Assembly: GCF_902459615.1 (NCBI RefSeq)
Contig: NZ_CABPSA010000005.1
Coordinates: 370,612-434,611, forward strand
DNA: 64,000 nt
Direction of reading: 5' to 3'
From: Pandoraea commovens
GTDB taxonomy: Bacteria; Pseudomonadota; Gammaproteobacteria; Burkholderiales; Burkholderiaceae
Shown here in pieces: positions 18,120-27,324 of the stretch. The notes below the pieces were generated by a model. The model saw only the letters and a program-made list of their open reading frames with translations. It was not told the origin of the DNA and searched no databases. Within the stretch, counting starts at the first letter, position 1. Every line of letters begins with the position of its first letter. The position numbers were made by a program, and so were the translations under genes.

Positions 18120-19979
18120 CTATCGACGTGCGGGCGCAAGGATCACGCGTGGGTCGCCTGCGGTGGCGGCGTGGAGCAAATCCACCGTCGCGGACCGATG
18201 GTCTTGCACCGCGCGCTGATTGATCGACCCCTTGTCCGTCACCTCGCCTCTGTCGAGCGACGGCGGTGTGTCGAGCAGCAGCAGACGGGCGACGCTCGTG
18301 GCGCTGCCGCTCGCGTTGGCATTGAGCTGCGTCAGGAGCGACGCGAACATCTCGCGCACCGGCGTCGACGCCAGCACGTCGGCCAGCGGCGCATCCGCCG
18401 GCAAACCGCTCAGTCGACGGCAATCGTCCACGCGCGGGAAGATCATCAAGCCGATATCGTCGCGATTGATGCCGGTGACCACGGCGTCCTGCACGTACGG
18501 TGCGCCTTCGGAGATCACGCGCGCGCGCAGCGGTCCCACGCTGACGAAGGTGCCCGAGCTGAGCTTGAAATCCTCGGTGATGCGACCGTCGAACTGAAGA
18601 CCCGCCTCAGGGTCTTGCGCATCGACGAAGGTCGCGGCGTCGCCCGTGCAGTAGTAGCCCTCTTCGTCGAAGACCGGGTCCGACGCTTCGTGACGCCAGT
18701 ACCCCGCCATGACGTTCGGACCGCGAAAACGCACTTCGAGCTTGCCGCCCACCGGCGCGAGCTTCACCTCGCACCCCGGTGCGGGCAGACCGATGTAGCC
18801 TGCGCGCATGACCGGTCCCGTGGTGAACATGCAACTCGGCGACGTCTCCGTCATCCCGAGACCGGACATGATGCGAATCCGCTCGCCGCAATGCGTTTCG
18901 GTCACACGTTCGAGCCGGTCCCACGCCGCTTGCGACAATCCCGCTCCGCCGAAAAAGTAGAGATTCACACGAGCGAAGAAGCGCTCGCGCAGGGCCGCGT
19001 CGCGCTCCAGCGCAATTGCCAGGTCTTCCCAGCCCTTGGGCACATTGAAGTAGACGGTCGGGGAGATCTCGCGCAGGTTGCGCAGCCTCTCCTCGAACTT
19101 ACCCGCGACGGGCTTGCCGTCGTCGATGTGGAGCGTGCCGCCGTTGTAGAGCGCGATGCCCACGTTGTGACTACCGCCATACGTGTGATTCCACGGCAGC
19201 CAGTCGACGAGCACGGGCGGCGCCTCGCCGAACGTCGGGAAGGTTTGCAGCAACATCTGCTGGTTGCTGCACAGCATGCGTTGCGTCGTCGGCACGGCCT
19301 TCGGCTGACGAGTCGAGCCCGACGTAAAGAGAATCTTGGCGACGGTATCGCCGTTCACCTTCGCGTGTACGGCATCGATGTCGCGCGGCACCACGTCCGC
19401 CAGCGTGTCGAACGACACGGTGCCGAGATCGCCGTGTGCCGTGACGCGAATCACCTCGTCGCTCAGCACAGCGTCCATCGCGCGCCCGTAAGCCGTCGCA
19501 TCGCTCGCATACACGAGGCCCGGCTTGAGCAGACCCAGCGTGTGACGCAGCTTGCCGTAGTCCGTCGACACGATGGAGTACGCTGGCGAAATCGGAGCAA
19601 ACGGTACACCCGCGTACATCGCGCCCAGCGCGAGTTGGAAGTGTTCGAGATCGTTGCCCGAGAGAATGGCAATGGGCCGCTCCGACGACAGGCCCCTGTC
19701 GCGCAAGGCCTGTGCAATGGCGCGCACGCGCAACAGCATCTGCGCATAAGTGATGCCGACCCACTCGCCTTGCGCGTCACGGCGAGCAACGAGCCATCGC
19801 GTCGGATGCTTCGCTGCGCCCGACACGAGCCGATCGGTCAGACGTTCGGGAAAATCGCCCAGCGCCTCACGCGAGCGCAGATACCAGAACTCGCCGTCGC
19901 GCTGCACTTCGACACCGGGATTGCCGATGGCGACATGCCGGTAGCGATGCCCGGCCACATTGTTGCCTTGATTCAACAC
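18120..19979 (-). CDS. fcs: Feruloyl-CoA / hydroxycinnamoyl-CoA synthetase
   Basis: AMP-forming ligase of about 619 residues that activates ferulate, p-coumarate or caffeate with ATP and CoA. The GTG at 19979 was chosen since AGGAGACA precedes it; the in-frame ATG at 20018 lacks one. Motifs: the P-loop LFTSGSTRQPKAVPTT, GLGMTETSPSCMFTTG, YYCTGDAATFVD and DGRITEDFKLSSGTFV (hinge). The N-terminal YRHVAIGNPGVEVQRDGEFWYLRS is typical of the feruloyl-CoA synthetase subgroup. It is the third gene after ech and vdh; a 90-base gap separates it from vdh. Confidence 0.92.
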   Translation of the reverse strand: MLNQGNNVAGHRYRHVAIGNPGVEVQRDGEFWYLRSREALGDFPERLTDRLVSGAAKHPTRWLVARRDAQGEWVGITYAQMLLRVRAIAQALRDRGLSSERPIAILSGNDLEHFQLALGAMYAGVPFAPISPAYSIVSTDYGKLRHTLGLLKPGLVYASDATAYGRAMDAVLSDEVIRVTAHGDLGTVSFDTLADVVPRDIDAVHAKVNGDTVAKILFTSGSTRQPKAVPTTQRMLCSNQQMLLQTFPTFGEAPPVLVDWLPWNHTYGGSHNVGIALYNGGTLHIDDGKPVAGKFEERLRNLREISPTVYFNVPKGWEDLAIALERDAALRERFFARVNLYFFGGAGLSQAAWDRLERVTETHCGERIRIMSGLGMTETSPSCMFTTGPVMRAGYIGLPAPGCEVKLAPVGGKLEVRFRGPNVMAGYWRHEASDPVFDEEGYYCTGDAATFVDAQDPEAGLQFDGRITEDFKLSSGTFVSVGPLRARVISEGAPYVQDAVVTGINRDDIGLMIFPRVDDCRRLSGLPADAPLADVLASTPVREMFASLLTQLNANASGSATSVARLLLLDTPPSLDRGEVTDKGSINQRAVQDHRSATVDLLHAATAGDPRVILAPARR

Positions 19980-20069
19980 ACTGTCTCCTGCTGGGGCTCT
20001 GCCCTCTGGGTCCTGCACTCGCCCGGCACGACGCGCTTTTGTTCTCTGGGCAGCGTTCGTGCGCGGGGA

Positions 20070-21521
20070 TCAGATCGGATAGTGACGCGGTGTCGTCTGC
20101 ACGGTGATCCAGCGCAGCTCCGTGAATTCGCCGATGGAGGCCTTACTACCGAAACGTCCGTAGCCGCTCGCCTTCACGCCGCCGAACGGCATCTGCGCTT
20201 CGTCGTGCACAGTCGGGCCATTGATGTGGCAGATGCCCGATTCGATACGTTTGGCCAGTTGCAGGGCGCGCGAGACATCGCGACTGAAGATCGCCGCCGA
20301 CAGACCAAACTCGCTGTCGTTCGCCACGCGCACTGCTTCGTCGTCATCGCTCACACGCTGAATCGTCACCACCGGGCCGAACGACTCCTCGCGATACAGG
20401 CGCATCGCAGGCGTCACGCCATCGACAATCGTCGCCTGCATGATGGCGCCGTCGACGCGGCACCCGAGCGGCAGACTCGCACCGTGTTCGCGCGCGTCCT
20501 CGACCAACGCCGCGACACGCGACGCCGCCTGCGCGCTCACCATCGCACCGAGCACGCTATCGGGCGACGTCGGCGAACCGGCGTGCAGCTTGGCGGCTTT
20601 CGCTGTCAACTTCTCCACGAACGCATCGGCAATGCGTGCGTCGACAATCACGCGCTCCGTCGACATGCAGATCTGCCCTTGATTGAAGAACGCACCGAAG
20701 GCGACGCCATCGACGGCAGCATCGAGATCGGCATCGTCCAGCACCAGCACGGGCGCTTTGCCGCCCAACTCCAGCAACGCAGGCTTGAGATGCTCGGCCG
20801 CCAGACGCGCGATGATGCGGCCGACGTGCGTCGAGCCAGTAAAGTTCACGCGACGCACTGCCGGATGCGCGATCAGACGCGCCACGATGTCGCCCGCATC
20901 CTGAGGTGCATTCGTCACGACGTTGACGACACCGTCGCCAAGACCTGCTTCATGCAGGCAAGCACCGATCAGCGCATGCACGCCGGGACATTGCTCCGAC
21001 GCCTTGAGCACCACGGTATTGCCGCAAGCGAGCGGCATGGCTAGCGCACGCGTCGCCAGAATCACCGGCGCATTCCACGGTGCGATGCCAAGCACCACGC
21101 CGACTGGCGAGCGCACGGCCATTGCGAGACTGCCGGGCACGTCGCTCGGAATGACGCTACCGTCGATCTGCGTGGTCATCGCCGCCGCTTCGCGCAGCAT
21201 GTTGGCGGCAAGCATGACGTTGAAGCCGTACCAGTTCGCCATCGCGCCGGTCTCGGCTGCGCCAATCGCGATGAACTCTGCCGCGCGGGCGTCCATGCGC
21301 TCGGCCGCCGCCATCAGACGCTGACGGCGCGCCGTCGGAGAGAGCGCCGCCCACGCCGGGAACGCGGCCTGCGCAGCATCGACGGCCGCGTCGGCGTCGG
21401 CCAGCGTGGCCGCCGGGGCGCGCGTCGCCACGTCACCCGTCACCGGATCGATTCGCTCGAACGTCGCCCCGCCTTGCGCGCCGCGCCACTGGCCGCCAAT
21501 CAGCATCTGCACTTCATGCAT
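20070..21521 (-). CDS. vdh: Vanillin / hydroxybenzaldehyde dehydrogenase
   Basis: 483-residue NAD(P)-dependent aldehyde dehydrogenase. Catalytic Cys285 is in FFNQGQICMSTER, the general base Glu251 in LELGGKAP, and Asn150 in APWN. It has the NWYGFNVMLAANMLREAA region seen in salicylaldehyde/vanillin dehydrogenases. Located 18 bases after ech, it should oxidise the vanillin or 4-hydroxybenzaldehyde that Ech releases to vanillate or 4-hydroxybenzoate. 4-Hydroxybenzoate would go to pobA, encoded about 11 kb away; vanillate demethylase is not in the window. Confidence 0.92.
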   Translation of the reverse strand: MHEVQMLIGGQWRGAQGGATFERIDPVTGDVATRAPAATLADADAAVDAAQAAFPAWAALSPTARRQRLMAAAERMDARAAEFIAIGAAETGAMANWYGFNVMLAANMLREAAAMTTQIDGSVIPSDVPGSLAMAVRSPVGVVLGIAPWNAPVILATRALAMPLACGNTVVLKASEQCPGVHALIGACLHEAGLGDGVVNVVTNAPQDAGDIVARLIAHPAVRRVNFTGSTHVGRIIARLAAEHLKPALLELGGKAPVLVLDDADLDAAVDGVAFGAFFNQGQICMSTERVIVDARIADAFVEKLTAKAAKLHAGSPTSPDSVLGAMVSAQAASRVAALVEDAREHGASLPLGCRVDGAIMQATIVDGVTPAMRLYREESFGPVVTIQRVSDDDEAVRVANDSEFGLSAAIFSRDVSRALQLAKRIESGICHINGPTVHDEAQMPFGGVKASGYGRFGSKASIGEFTELRWITVQTTPRHYPI

Positions 21522-21539
21522 CGCAGTCTTCCTCAGTGT

Positions 21540-22370
21540 TCAACGCTTGTAGGCTTGCAGGCCCGGCTTGATCGACTTGTCGTCAAGGAACTGCTTCAGA
21601 CCCTGTTCGCGGCCATGCTCCGGATCGCGCAGTTGGGCCTGATCGAGCTTGGCGTACAGGTAGTCTTCGCACTGCTCCCACGTGAGTTCGCGCGAACGCT
21701 TGAAGCCGTGCTTCGCCGCACGCAGCACCACTGGGTTCTTTTCGAGCAGCTTGGCCGCGAGCGCCAGCGTGGCGGCACGCAATTCGGCAAGCGGCACGCT
21801 CTGATTGACGAGGCCCATATCGGCAGCTTCACGGCCAGTGAACGTGTCGCCCGTCATGATGTAATGCAGCGCGCGACGGTGACCCACGGTGTCGGCCATG
21901 GCCTTGCTCACCAGATTGCCCGGCGGAATGCCCCAGTTGATTTCCGACAGACCGAACACGGCGTCATCGGCAGCAATCGCCAGATCGCACGCCACCAGCG
22001 GCGAGAAGCCGCCGCCGAAGCACCAGCCGTTGACCATCGCGATGGTCGGCTTGGCGTACATGCGCAGACGACGCCACTGCCAATCGGACGCGTCGCGACG
22101 AATGCGTTCCTGCACGATTTCCGGTCCGCCGTCGATCTCGCGGAAGTATTCCTTCAGGTCCATCCCCGCCGTCCACGCTGCGCCTGCGCCCGTCAGCACG
22201 ACAACACGCGCGTCGCTATCGAGTTCGAGCGCGTCGAGCACCTGGTTCATCTCGGTGTTCAACGTCGGGCTCATGGCGTTGCGCTTGTCCGGACGATTGA
22301 AGGTCACCCAGCCAATGCCGCCCTCCACCTTCACGTCGACCGTCTTCCAGCGTCCTTCGTATGCATTCAT
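21540..22370 (-). CDS. ech: Hydroxycinnamoyl-CoA hydratase-lyase (feruloyl-CoA hydratase/aldolase)
   Basis: Crotonase-fold enzyme of 276 residues that hydrates feruloyl- or p-coumaroyl-CoA and splits it to acetyl-CoA and vanillin or 4-hydroxybenzaldehyde. The residues described for the Pseudomonas enzyme occur at the same numbers: Tyr75 (DLKEYF), Ser123 (GGGFS), Glu143 (GLSEINWG) and Tyr239 (EDYLYAKLDQ). The ending FLDDKSIKPGLQAYKR is also characteristic. First gene of the ech-vdh-fcs-acyl-CoA dehydrogenase-amidohydrolase operon; an operator candidate lies 80 bases before the start. Confidence 0.96.
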   Translation of the reverse strand: MNAYEGRWKTVDVKVEGGIGWVTFNRPDKRNAMSPTLNTEMNQVLDALELDSDARVVVLTGAGAAWTAGMDLKEYFREIDGGPEIVQERIRRDASDWQWRRLRMYAKPTIAMVNGWCFGGGFSPLVACDLAIAADDAVFGLSEINWGIPPGNLVSKAMADTVGHRRALHYIMTGDTFTGREAADMGLVNQSVPLAELRAATLALAAKLLEKNPVVLRAAKHGFKRSRELTWEQCEDYLYAKLDQAQLRDPEHGREQGLKQFLDDKSIKPGLQAYKR

Positions 22371-22450
22371 TTTGCGTAATTCCCAAATGTCCGGGGCAAC
22401 CGGACCGCGCGCCGGGAGTGGTGCGCGGCGTTGCCGACAGACACAATTTA

Positions 22451-22467
22451 ATATCAGGTTACCTTAC
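22451..22467. promoter_or_regulatory. Candidate MarR (HcaR/FerR-type) operator upstream of ech
   Basis: ATATCAGGTTACCTTAC, a near-perfect form of the palindrome at 25184-25198 and in the same TTTAAT-rich context. It lies 81 bases before the ech start. Confidence 0.6.
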
Positions 22468-22521
22468 ATTGCAAGCGCGACGACTTCAGGGGAAACCCTG
22501 AAGATCGATCCGCGCTTGCGA

Positions 22522-23664
22522 TCAGAACGTGTGACGCATGCCGAGCATGACGCCCGCCTGCCCCTCGCCTGCGGGCGGCGTGGTGCCGCCACCGCCACCG
22601 CTGACCGAATAGGCCGCGCGGGCGCTGTTGAAGAGGTAGGCGGCCTGTGCATAGACAGCCGTGCGCACGGAGAGCGAGTACGTGGCGCGCAGCGTTGTCA
22701 TCGTGCCGCGCGTATCGTGGTCGCTGTTGATGATGCGATAGACCTCGGCGTCGACCAGCCAGGCGGGCGTGACGCTGTACGCCGCGCCGAGATAGAACAG
22801 GTTCGAATGCGTGTTGACGGCAGACGTCGACACGCGACGTCCCAGCCAGCCGCCGCCGACCTTGAGGGCGCCGTACTTGTAATACGCACCGAGGGTGGTG
22901 CGCGTGTCCTTGTCGCCGCTGCTGGTGAAGGCGGAGGTGGCTTGCCCATCGAAGAAGTTGGCCGCCGCGTTGGTGCCGCCGCGCTGCTCTTCATACGACG
23001 CCGCCACGCCGAAGTTGCTCGCGTCGTACTTCAGCATGACCGACCAGTCGCGACACTGCACCGACTGACCCGGCACTTGTCCGGCGCAGGTGCCCTGCCC
23101 CGGCGAATTGCCGGTGCCTGCCGAGTCGCGACCGAAGGAGTAGCCTGCGCCGAACGTCAGGCCCTGCCAGCCGACCTGATACGTCACCGAGTTGTCGGTG
23201 CGGGCGTTCGGGATGTAGGCGTCGAACGACCCCATGCCGTAGATGTCCGGGCCGAGAATGTCGGAGCCCAGCAGCGCGTAGTACGTCATGGTGTATTGGC
23301 GACCGAACGACAGCGTGCCATACGGTCCCTTCACACCCACGAACGCCTGACGGCCGAACAAACGACCGCCTTGTCCGAGATCGCCGCCACGAATATTGAA
23401 GCCGCTCTCCAGTTGGAAGATGGCCGCAAGTCCTCCGCCGAGGTCTTCGCTGCCGCGCAGCCCCCAGCGCGACGGCAATTCGCCGGTCACGCCGGGCATA
23501 CGCACGACCGAGCCGTTCGGGCTCGCATGCGAGACGTACTCGATACCGGTGTCGACGATGCCGTACAGCGTGACGCTCGACTGCGCGCTGGCAATGGCCG
23601 GTACCGCCAATGCGGCGAGCGCCGCGAGTGGCGCAAGCGTGTGACGTGAAATGCGAAAAGCCAT
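22522..23664 (-). CDS. Outer-membrane porin of the hydroxycinnamate cluster
   Basis: 380-residue general porin. The ATG at 23664 follows TTTGGAGAC. A signal peptide ends at SAQ (about 28), followed by SSVTLYGIVDTGIEYV; the tail is LGMRHTF with terminal phenylalanine. Strands such as EDLGGGLAAIFQLESGF and PYGTLSFGRQ are family marks. There is a Cys-x14-Cys loop (GTCAGQVPGQSVQC) and a glycine-rich stretch before the last strand. The place between transporter and ech genes parallels the porin HcaE in Acinetobacter, so it probably admits aromatic acids across the outer membrane. Confidence 0.9.
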   Translation of the reverse strand: MAFRISRHTLAPLAALAALAVPAIASAQSSVTLYGIVDTGIEYVSHASPNGSVVRMPGVTGELPSRWGLRGSEDLGGGLAAIFQLESGFNIRGGDLGQGGRLFGRQAFVGVKGPYGTLSFGRQYTMTYYALLGSDILGPDIYGMGSFDAYIPNARTDNSVTYQVGWQGLTFGAGYSFGRDSAGTGNSPGQGTCAGQVPGQSVQCRDWSVMLKYDASNFGVAASYEEQRGGTNAAANFFDGQATSAFTSSGDKDTRTTLGAYYKYGALKVGGGWLGRRVSTSAVNTHSNLFYLGAAYSVTPAWLVDAEVYRIINSDHDTRGTMTTLRATYSLSVRTAVYAQAAYLFNSARAAYSVSGGGGGTTPPAGEGQAGVMLGMRHTF

Positions 23665-23826
23665 GAAAGTCTCCAAATTATTGATGTCGTTATGTGTGCT
23701 ACGTGAATCAGGCGATGCATCCGGCGGTGCGCCAGAAAAAACGCGACGGCGGCCTTCGCATGCCGTCCGTCGCGCACAAGCGAGGCCGAGTCGAGTCAAC
23801 CTTTCGGGCCAACTCGTGAAGCGAAC

Positions 23827-25092
23827 TCAGTCGGCCGCGCGGGGACGACGGATCAGCGTGAGTGCCGCAAGCGCGGCCACGATCGTCACGGGAATGCTTG
23901 CGCCGATCACCACCGCAGCGCTGCTGCCCACCGCGAGCAACATGCCAGCGGCGAGCGGGCCCACCACGGAGCCGATGCGACCGATGGCAACCGCTGCGCC
24001 CACGCCGGTGCCACGCATGGCTGTCGGGTAATAGGCGGCGGCGAGCGCGTAGAGCACCGACTGGCCGCCGATGATGAACATGCCAGCAAAGAATGCTGCC
24101 GCAGCCAGCACACCGAAACCATGTGCGGCGGCCAGACCGACGAGCGACGCGATCATGCCGAGATACATGCCGCCGATCACGAACGACATGCGCGCGCGGT
24201 CCATCAGATAGCCCAGTCCCAGCACGCCGACAGCGCTCCCCACGTTGAAGAGGATCTGCACCCAGCCGATTTCGCCACGTGCAAGGCCACGCGACCCCAT
24301 CAGCGACGGCAACCAGTTGAGCAGGAAATACAGCACGATCAGCGTGCAGAAGTAGGACAGCCAGAGCTGAACCGTCGAGAGGCCGCGCCCTTCGGAGAAC
24401 AGCACCGACATCATCGGCGCAGGCGTGGCGCGTTGTCCTTGCGACGTCGCCGCTGCGAATGCACGCGACTCCGGCAGGAACCAGGCGAGCAACGGCAGGA
24501 GCAGGATCGGGCCCAGGCCGCCGACGTAGAAGATGTGCCGCCAGTCGGCGTCGCTTACCGCCAGCATACCGATGGTCGCCGCGATACCGCCTCCCAGCGG
24601 AATGCCGCAATACATGATGCTCACGGCCGTGCCACGCAGACGCGGCGCCACCGCCTCTGACGACAGTGCAATCAGGTTCGGCATCGCGCCGCCCAGCCCG
24701 ACGCCCGTGAGCATGCGCACGATCACCAGCATCCAGAAATCCGATACGAACGCGGTGGCGATCGACAACACACCGAAAAGCGCTGCACTCAGCATCAGCA
24801 CGCGCTTGCGGCCGATGCTGTCGGCGAGGCGTCCGCCCACCATCGCGCCCGGCAACAGACCAAACGTGCCCGCCGAGAACGCAATGCCCATCTGCGCCAC
24901 GCTCAGGCCGAACTCCTTGGACATGCCACGCGCCGCCACCCCGACCGACTGCAAGTCGAGTCCTTCGAGCAACGCCACCGCGAAGCACAGCGCGAGTGTC
25001 AGCGCGACGGAATTCGTCGCACTACCGACGCCGCCGGTTCCGTCATCTCCCAACGGCAGCGCCTGCGCGCCGCCCTCCCGATTCGATTTCAT
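23827..25092 (-). CDS. MFS transporter (AAHS type), probable hydroxycinnamate importer
   Basis: 421-residue, 12-helix symporter. Start at 25092 supported by ACAGGAGACACC. Motifs: ALLEGLDLQSVGVAARGMSKEFGLS in helix 1 with a conserved acidic residue, GGRLADSIGRKRVL in loop 2-3, GVGLGGAMPNLIALSSEAVAP, and RGTGVGAAVAIGRIGS in helix 11. It resembles the aromatic-acid and 3-hydroxyphenylpropionate transporters (HcaK, MhpT). Two candidate operators for the MarR protein lie in the 345 bases upstream. Substrate (ferulate, p-coumarate) is inferred from neighbours. Confidence 0.85.
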   Translation of the reverse strand: MKSNREGGAQALPLGDDGTGGVGSATNSVALTLALCFAVALLEGLDLQSVGVAARGMSKEFGLSVAQMGIAFSAGTFGLLPGAMVGGRLADSIGRKRVLMLSAALFGVLSIATAFVSDFWMLVIVRMLTGVGLGGAMPNLIALSSEAVAPRLRGTAVSIMYCGIPLGGGIAATIGMLAVSDADWRHIFYVGGLGPILLLPLLAWFLPESRAFAAATSQGQRATPAPMMSVLFSEGRGLSTVQLWLSYFCTLIVLYFLLNWLPSLMGSRGLARGEIGWVQILFNVGSAVGVLGLGYLMDRARMSFVIGGMYLGMIASLVGLAAAHGFGVLAAAAFFAGMFIIGGQSVLYALAAAYYPTAMRGTGVGAAVAIGRIGSVVGPLAAGMLLAVGSSAAVVIGASIPVTIVAALAALTLIRRPRAAD

Positions 25093-25183
25093 GGTGTCTC
25101 CTGTCATCTTCTTTATGGATGTCGGTTGCCACCCCGCACGGTCCACCGACATCGGCAACGAACGCGTATTACACAACCATTTA

Positions 25184-25198
25184 ATCAGGTAACCTGAT
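25184..25198. promoter_or_regulatory. Perfect MarR-type operator upstream of the hydroxycinnamate transporter
   Basis: ATCAGGT-A-ACCTGAT is a perfect 15-base palindrome inside TTA...ATATTAAA, 92 bases before the transporter start. It defines the consensus for the copies at 22451 and 25385. Confidence 0.65.
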
Positions 25199-25384
25199 AT
25201 TAAAGGCGCACATACGACGGACGTGACAACGCCGCGAGAGCGTTGCATCGCTTTCGTCTTACCGGGTCACTGGGATTCGGTCGCGCGGTTATTTAACGTC
25301 CGCAGACTGCCGCAGACGGGGCGCGATCCGGTTAGCCGCCGGTGGGCACACAACGATGCCTACCGGGGTGACGGACTCCATTTA

Positions 25385-25401
25385 ATATCAAGCAACCTGA
25401 C
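25385..25401. promoter_or_regulatory. Diverged third copy of the MarR-type operator
   Basis: ATATCAAGCAACCTGAC keeps both outer half-sites (ATATCA and ACCTGA) with changes in the centre. It lies between the MarR stop and the transporter start, 187 bases upstream of copy 25184-25198; a secondary site is plausible. Confidence 0.4.
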
Positions 25402-25437
25402 AATACAAGCTATTGTCCGGTCGGGACAAACCCGGAG

Positions 25438-26013
25438 TCAGTCGCGCAGATTGCGCACGAACAATTCGAGATGACGTTGTACGGCGGCGGCGTCTTCGCG
25501 CGCCACACCGGCACGCATGCGCGTGTCGATTTCCTTGGCGACGGCTTCGCATTGCGCGAGTACGCGCCGACCTTCGTCGGTCAGTTGCAGCAGTACGATT
25601 CGGCCGTGATTCGGATCCGGTTCGCGGGTGATCCACTGACGCGACGCCATGATGCTCACCACTTCATTGGCGGACTGCGGTGTGATGAACGAGCGTTGCG
25701 CGAGTTGCGCATTGGACAGCTTGCCGCGCGCATCGAGCACGGAAAGCGCGGTGAATTGCGCGAGCGTGAGGCCCAGCGGTGCGAGCGCTTCCGACATGTG
25801 TCTGCGCAGCAAACGGTCGAGACTGGCGATGACGTAGGTCAGGCGCAGCTTGGAGCGGCGCGGGCGGGTGTCGGCGCCTGTCGCATCGGCGCAGGCCACG
25901 GGTTCCGCGTCGCCATCGGCCGCGAGCGCGACGTTGTCCGGCGTGTCGTGCGAACGTGAGTCGCTGGCGGCAACTGCAGCGGCAGTCTTCTTCTTCGAGG
26001 GTACGACGCTCAT
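25438..26013 (-). CDS. MarR-family repressor, HcaR/FerR-like
   Basis: 191 residues: a poorly conserved, alanine-rich N-terminal extension of about 50, then a MarR domain with YVIASLDRLLRRHMSEALAPLGLTLAQFTALSVLDARGKLSNAQLAQRSFITPQSANEVVSIMASRQWITREPDPNHGRIVLLQLTDEGRR. The phrase GLTLAQFTALSVL and the PNHGR wing are typical of the hydroxycinnamate repressors. In Acinetobacter, HcaR is released by hydroxycinnamoyl-CoA thioesters; the same ligand is inferred here. It is upstream of the transporter gene on the same strand; the operators at 22451, 25184 and 25385 are its likely targets. Confidence 0.85.
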   Translation of the reverse strand: MSVVPSKKKTAAAVAASDSRSHDTPDNVALAADGDAEPVACADATGADTRPRRSKLRLTYVIASLDRLLRRHMSEALAPLGLTLAQFTALSVLDARGKLSNAQLAQRSFITPQSANEVVSIMASRQWITREPDPNHGRIVLLQLTDEGRRVLAQCEAVAKEIDTRMRAGVAREDAAAVQRHLELFVRNLRD

Positions 26014-26191
26014 GATGACTCAGCGAGAATGCGCAGATTTTCGCGTAATGCGGGAAAGTCAGCAGTGTAACGCCGCCGCCGGGGCGGTGGCGACGGTCTG
26101 CCCGCGATTCATCCCGACGATGAGCGGCGTTCGCCGCCTGACCGGCTCGCCGGAAGCCCACTCAGGCCTCCGGCGCAGCCGGCAAGCGGTA

Positions 26192-26557
26192 TCAGCTGGC
26201 GAGCTTGCGGAACGTTTCCAGCACGGCGTCGCCCTTGAACGGCTTGACGATCCAGCCCTTCACGCCAGCGGCCTTGCCGCGCTCCTTCATGGCCGGGCTG
26301 CTTTCCGTGGTGAGCATCACGACATTGACGGATGCGTTCGCGAGTTCGCCGCGAATCTTCTCAACCATCGTCAGGCCGTCCATATTCGGCATGTTCACGT
26401 CGCTGATGACGAGACGCACGCCGGGGCTGGCCTTGATCTTGGCGAGGCCGTCGCGGCCGTCGACGGCGGTGTCCACGTCCAAGCCGTTCTTGCGCAGAAA
26501 GCCGGCGACTTCGTCGCGCACGGTGCTCGAATCGTCGACCACGAGAATCTTCGACAT
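26192..26557 (-). CDS. CheY-like single-domain response regulator
   Basis: 121 residues, receiver domain only. Acidic pair Asp8-Asp9, phosphoacceptor Asp53 (LVISDVNMPNMDG), Thr83/Thr84 and Lys105 (GWIVKPF) are all present, so it should be phosphorylated. The position of the CheY switch tyrosine, three residues before the lysine, holds Trp102. No output domain, so it must act by binding a partner. Last gene of a five-gene operon that supplies a kinase with an Hpt domain and two CheX/CheC-like proteins, the probable phosphatase partners. It is not next to flagellar genes here. Confidence 0.9.
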   Translation of the reverse strand: MSKILVVDDSSTVRDEVAGFLRKNGLDVDTAVDGRDGLAKIKASPGVRLVISDVNMPNMDGLTMVEKIRGELANASVNVVMLTTESSPAMKERGKAAGVKGWIVKPFKGDAVLETFRKLAS

Positions 26558-26605
26558 GGTGTTGTCCTTTGTGTGTAAGAGAGAGTGAATTGGCGAGCCG
26601 GGATC

Positions 26606-27247
26606 TCAAAACATTTCCAGCGCCCCGGTCTCGACGGGCTCAGCTGCGCTCTGCGCCGCCTCACGAAACGCTTCGGGCGACCAGTTCAGGCTGAATACAA
26701 AGTGCTGATGCAGCGTAACGATCTGACCGTTGACCGGATCGGTCAGGCGGTAGACGAAACACAGCTGCGGGTTATCGGTGCCGAAGGTGATGTACTTCTG
26801 CTTGTGGTTGATGAGCAGCGGCACTTGCACCTGCGTGCGGTCCACGGCGAGCGGATCGCCCATGTAGCGGTTCTTGAATGCGCCCCAGACGAGGTTCGTC
26901 AGCTCGCCCAGCATGCCGTTGAGTTCACGAAAACCGGCCTGCCCTTCACAGCGACCGGTGTGCTCCAGCAGTTGCATGAACGGCACCTGCTCGGCCTGCA
27001 TCATCATGTAGCCACGGCACCAGGCGCTCTCGAGCGGAATCAGGCTGAACACTTCGCCGAAGATGATGCGGTCGCGCACTACGCTTGGCGAATCGCAGGT
27101 CACTTCGACGTCGCCGAACAGACCACGGAACACGCCGTCGGTGATGTCGATCATGCCGCGGACCAGCGCGTCCGGGTACTCATGCTCGACGCTATCTTCA
27201 AGGATCAAGAACTGGCTGACGGACTCGCGGGGGGAGCTTCGGTTCAT
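26606..27247 (-). CDS. CheX/CheC-like protein A (putative response-regulator phosphatase)
   Basis: 213 residues. The middle GFRELNGMLGELTNLVWGAFKNR (106-127) resembles the CheX/CheC active helix; the Glu-x2-Asn pair is Glu115 and Asn118. The downstream proline of the family motif would be Pro143, 24 residues beyond the asparagine instead of 21-22, so activity is less certain than for its neighbour. The final residues TGALEMF echo the end of the next gene. It is 48 bases before the cheY-like gene. The assignment rests on motif and context and is moderate; an earlier part (1-100) is not recognised beyond general similarity to the same fold. Confidence 0.7.
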   Translation of the reverse strand: MNRSSPRESVSQFLILEDSVEHEYPDALVRGMIDITDGVFRGLFGDVEVTCDSPSVVRDRIIFGEVFSLIPLESAWCRGYMMMQAEQVPFMQLLEHTGRCEGQAGFRELNGMLGELTNLVWGAFKNRYMGDPLAVDRTQVQVPLLINHKQKYITFGTDNPQLCFVYRLTDPVNGQIVTLHQHFVFSLNWSPEAFREAAQSAAEPVETGALEMF

Positions 27248-27324
27248 TGTGGTGGTTTCCTAAAGCGTAATTCGTGAGAGGCGATGGGGTGCGACCTGAA
27301 GCGACATCCGGTGCACGAGCCGCG

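Noticed and set aside
18105-21044. A 979-codon plus-strand open frame opposite fcs and vdh
   Set aside because: Histidine- and arginine-rich composition with no domain; it is the antisense shadow of two well-recognised enzymes in GC-rich DNA.
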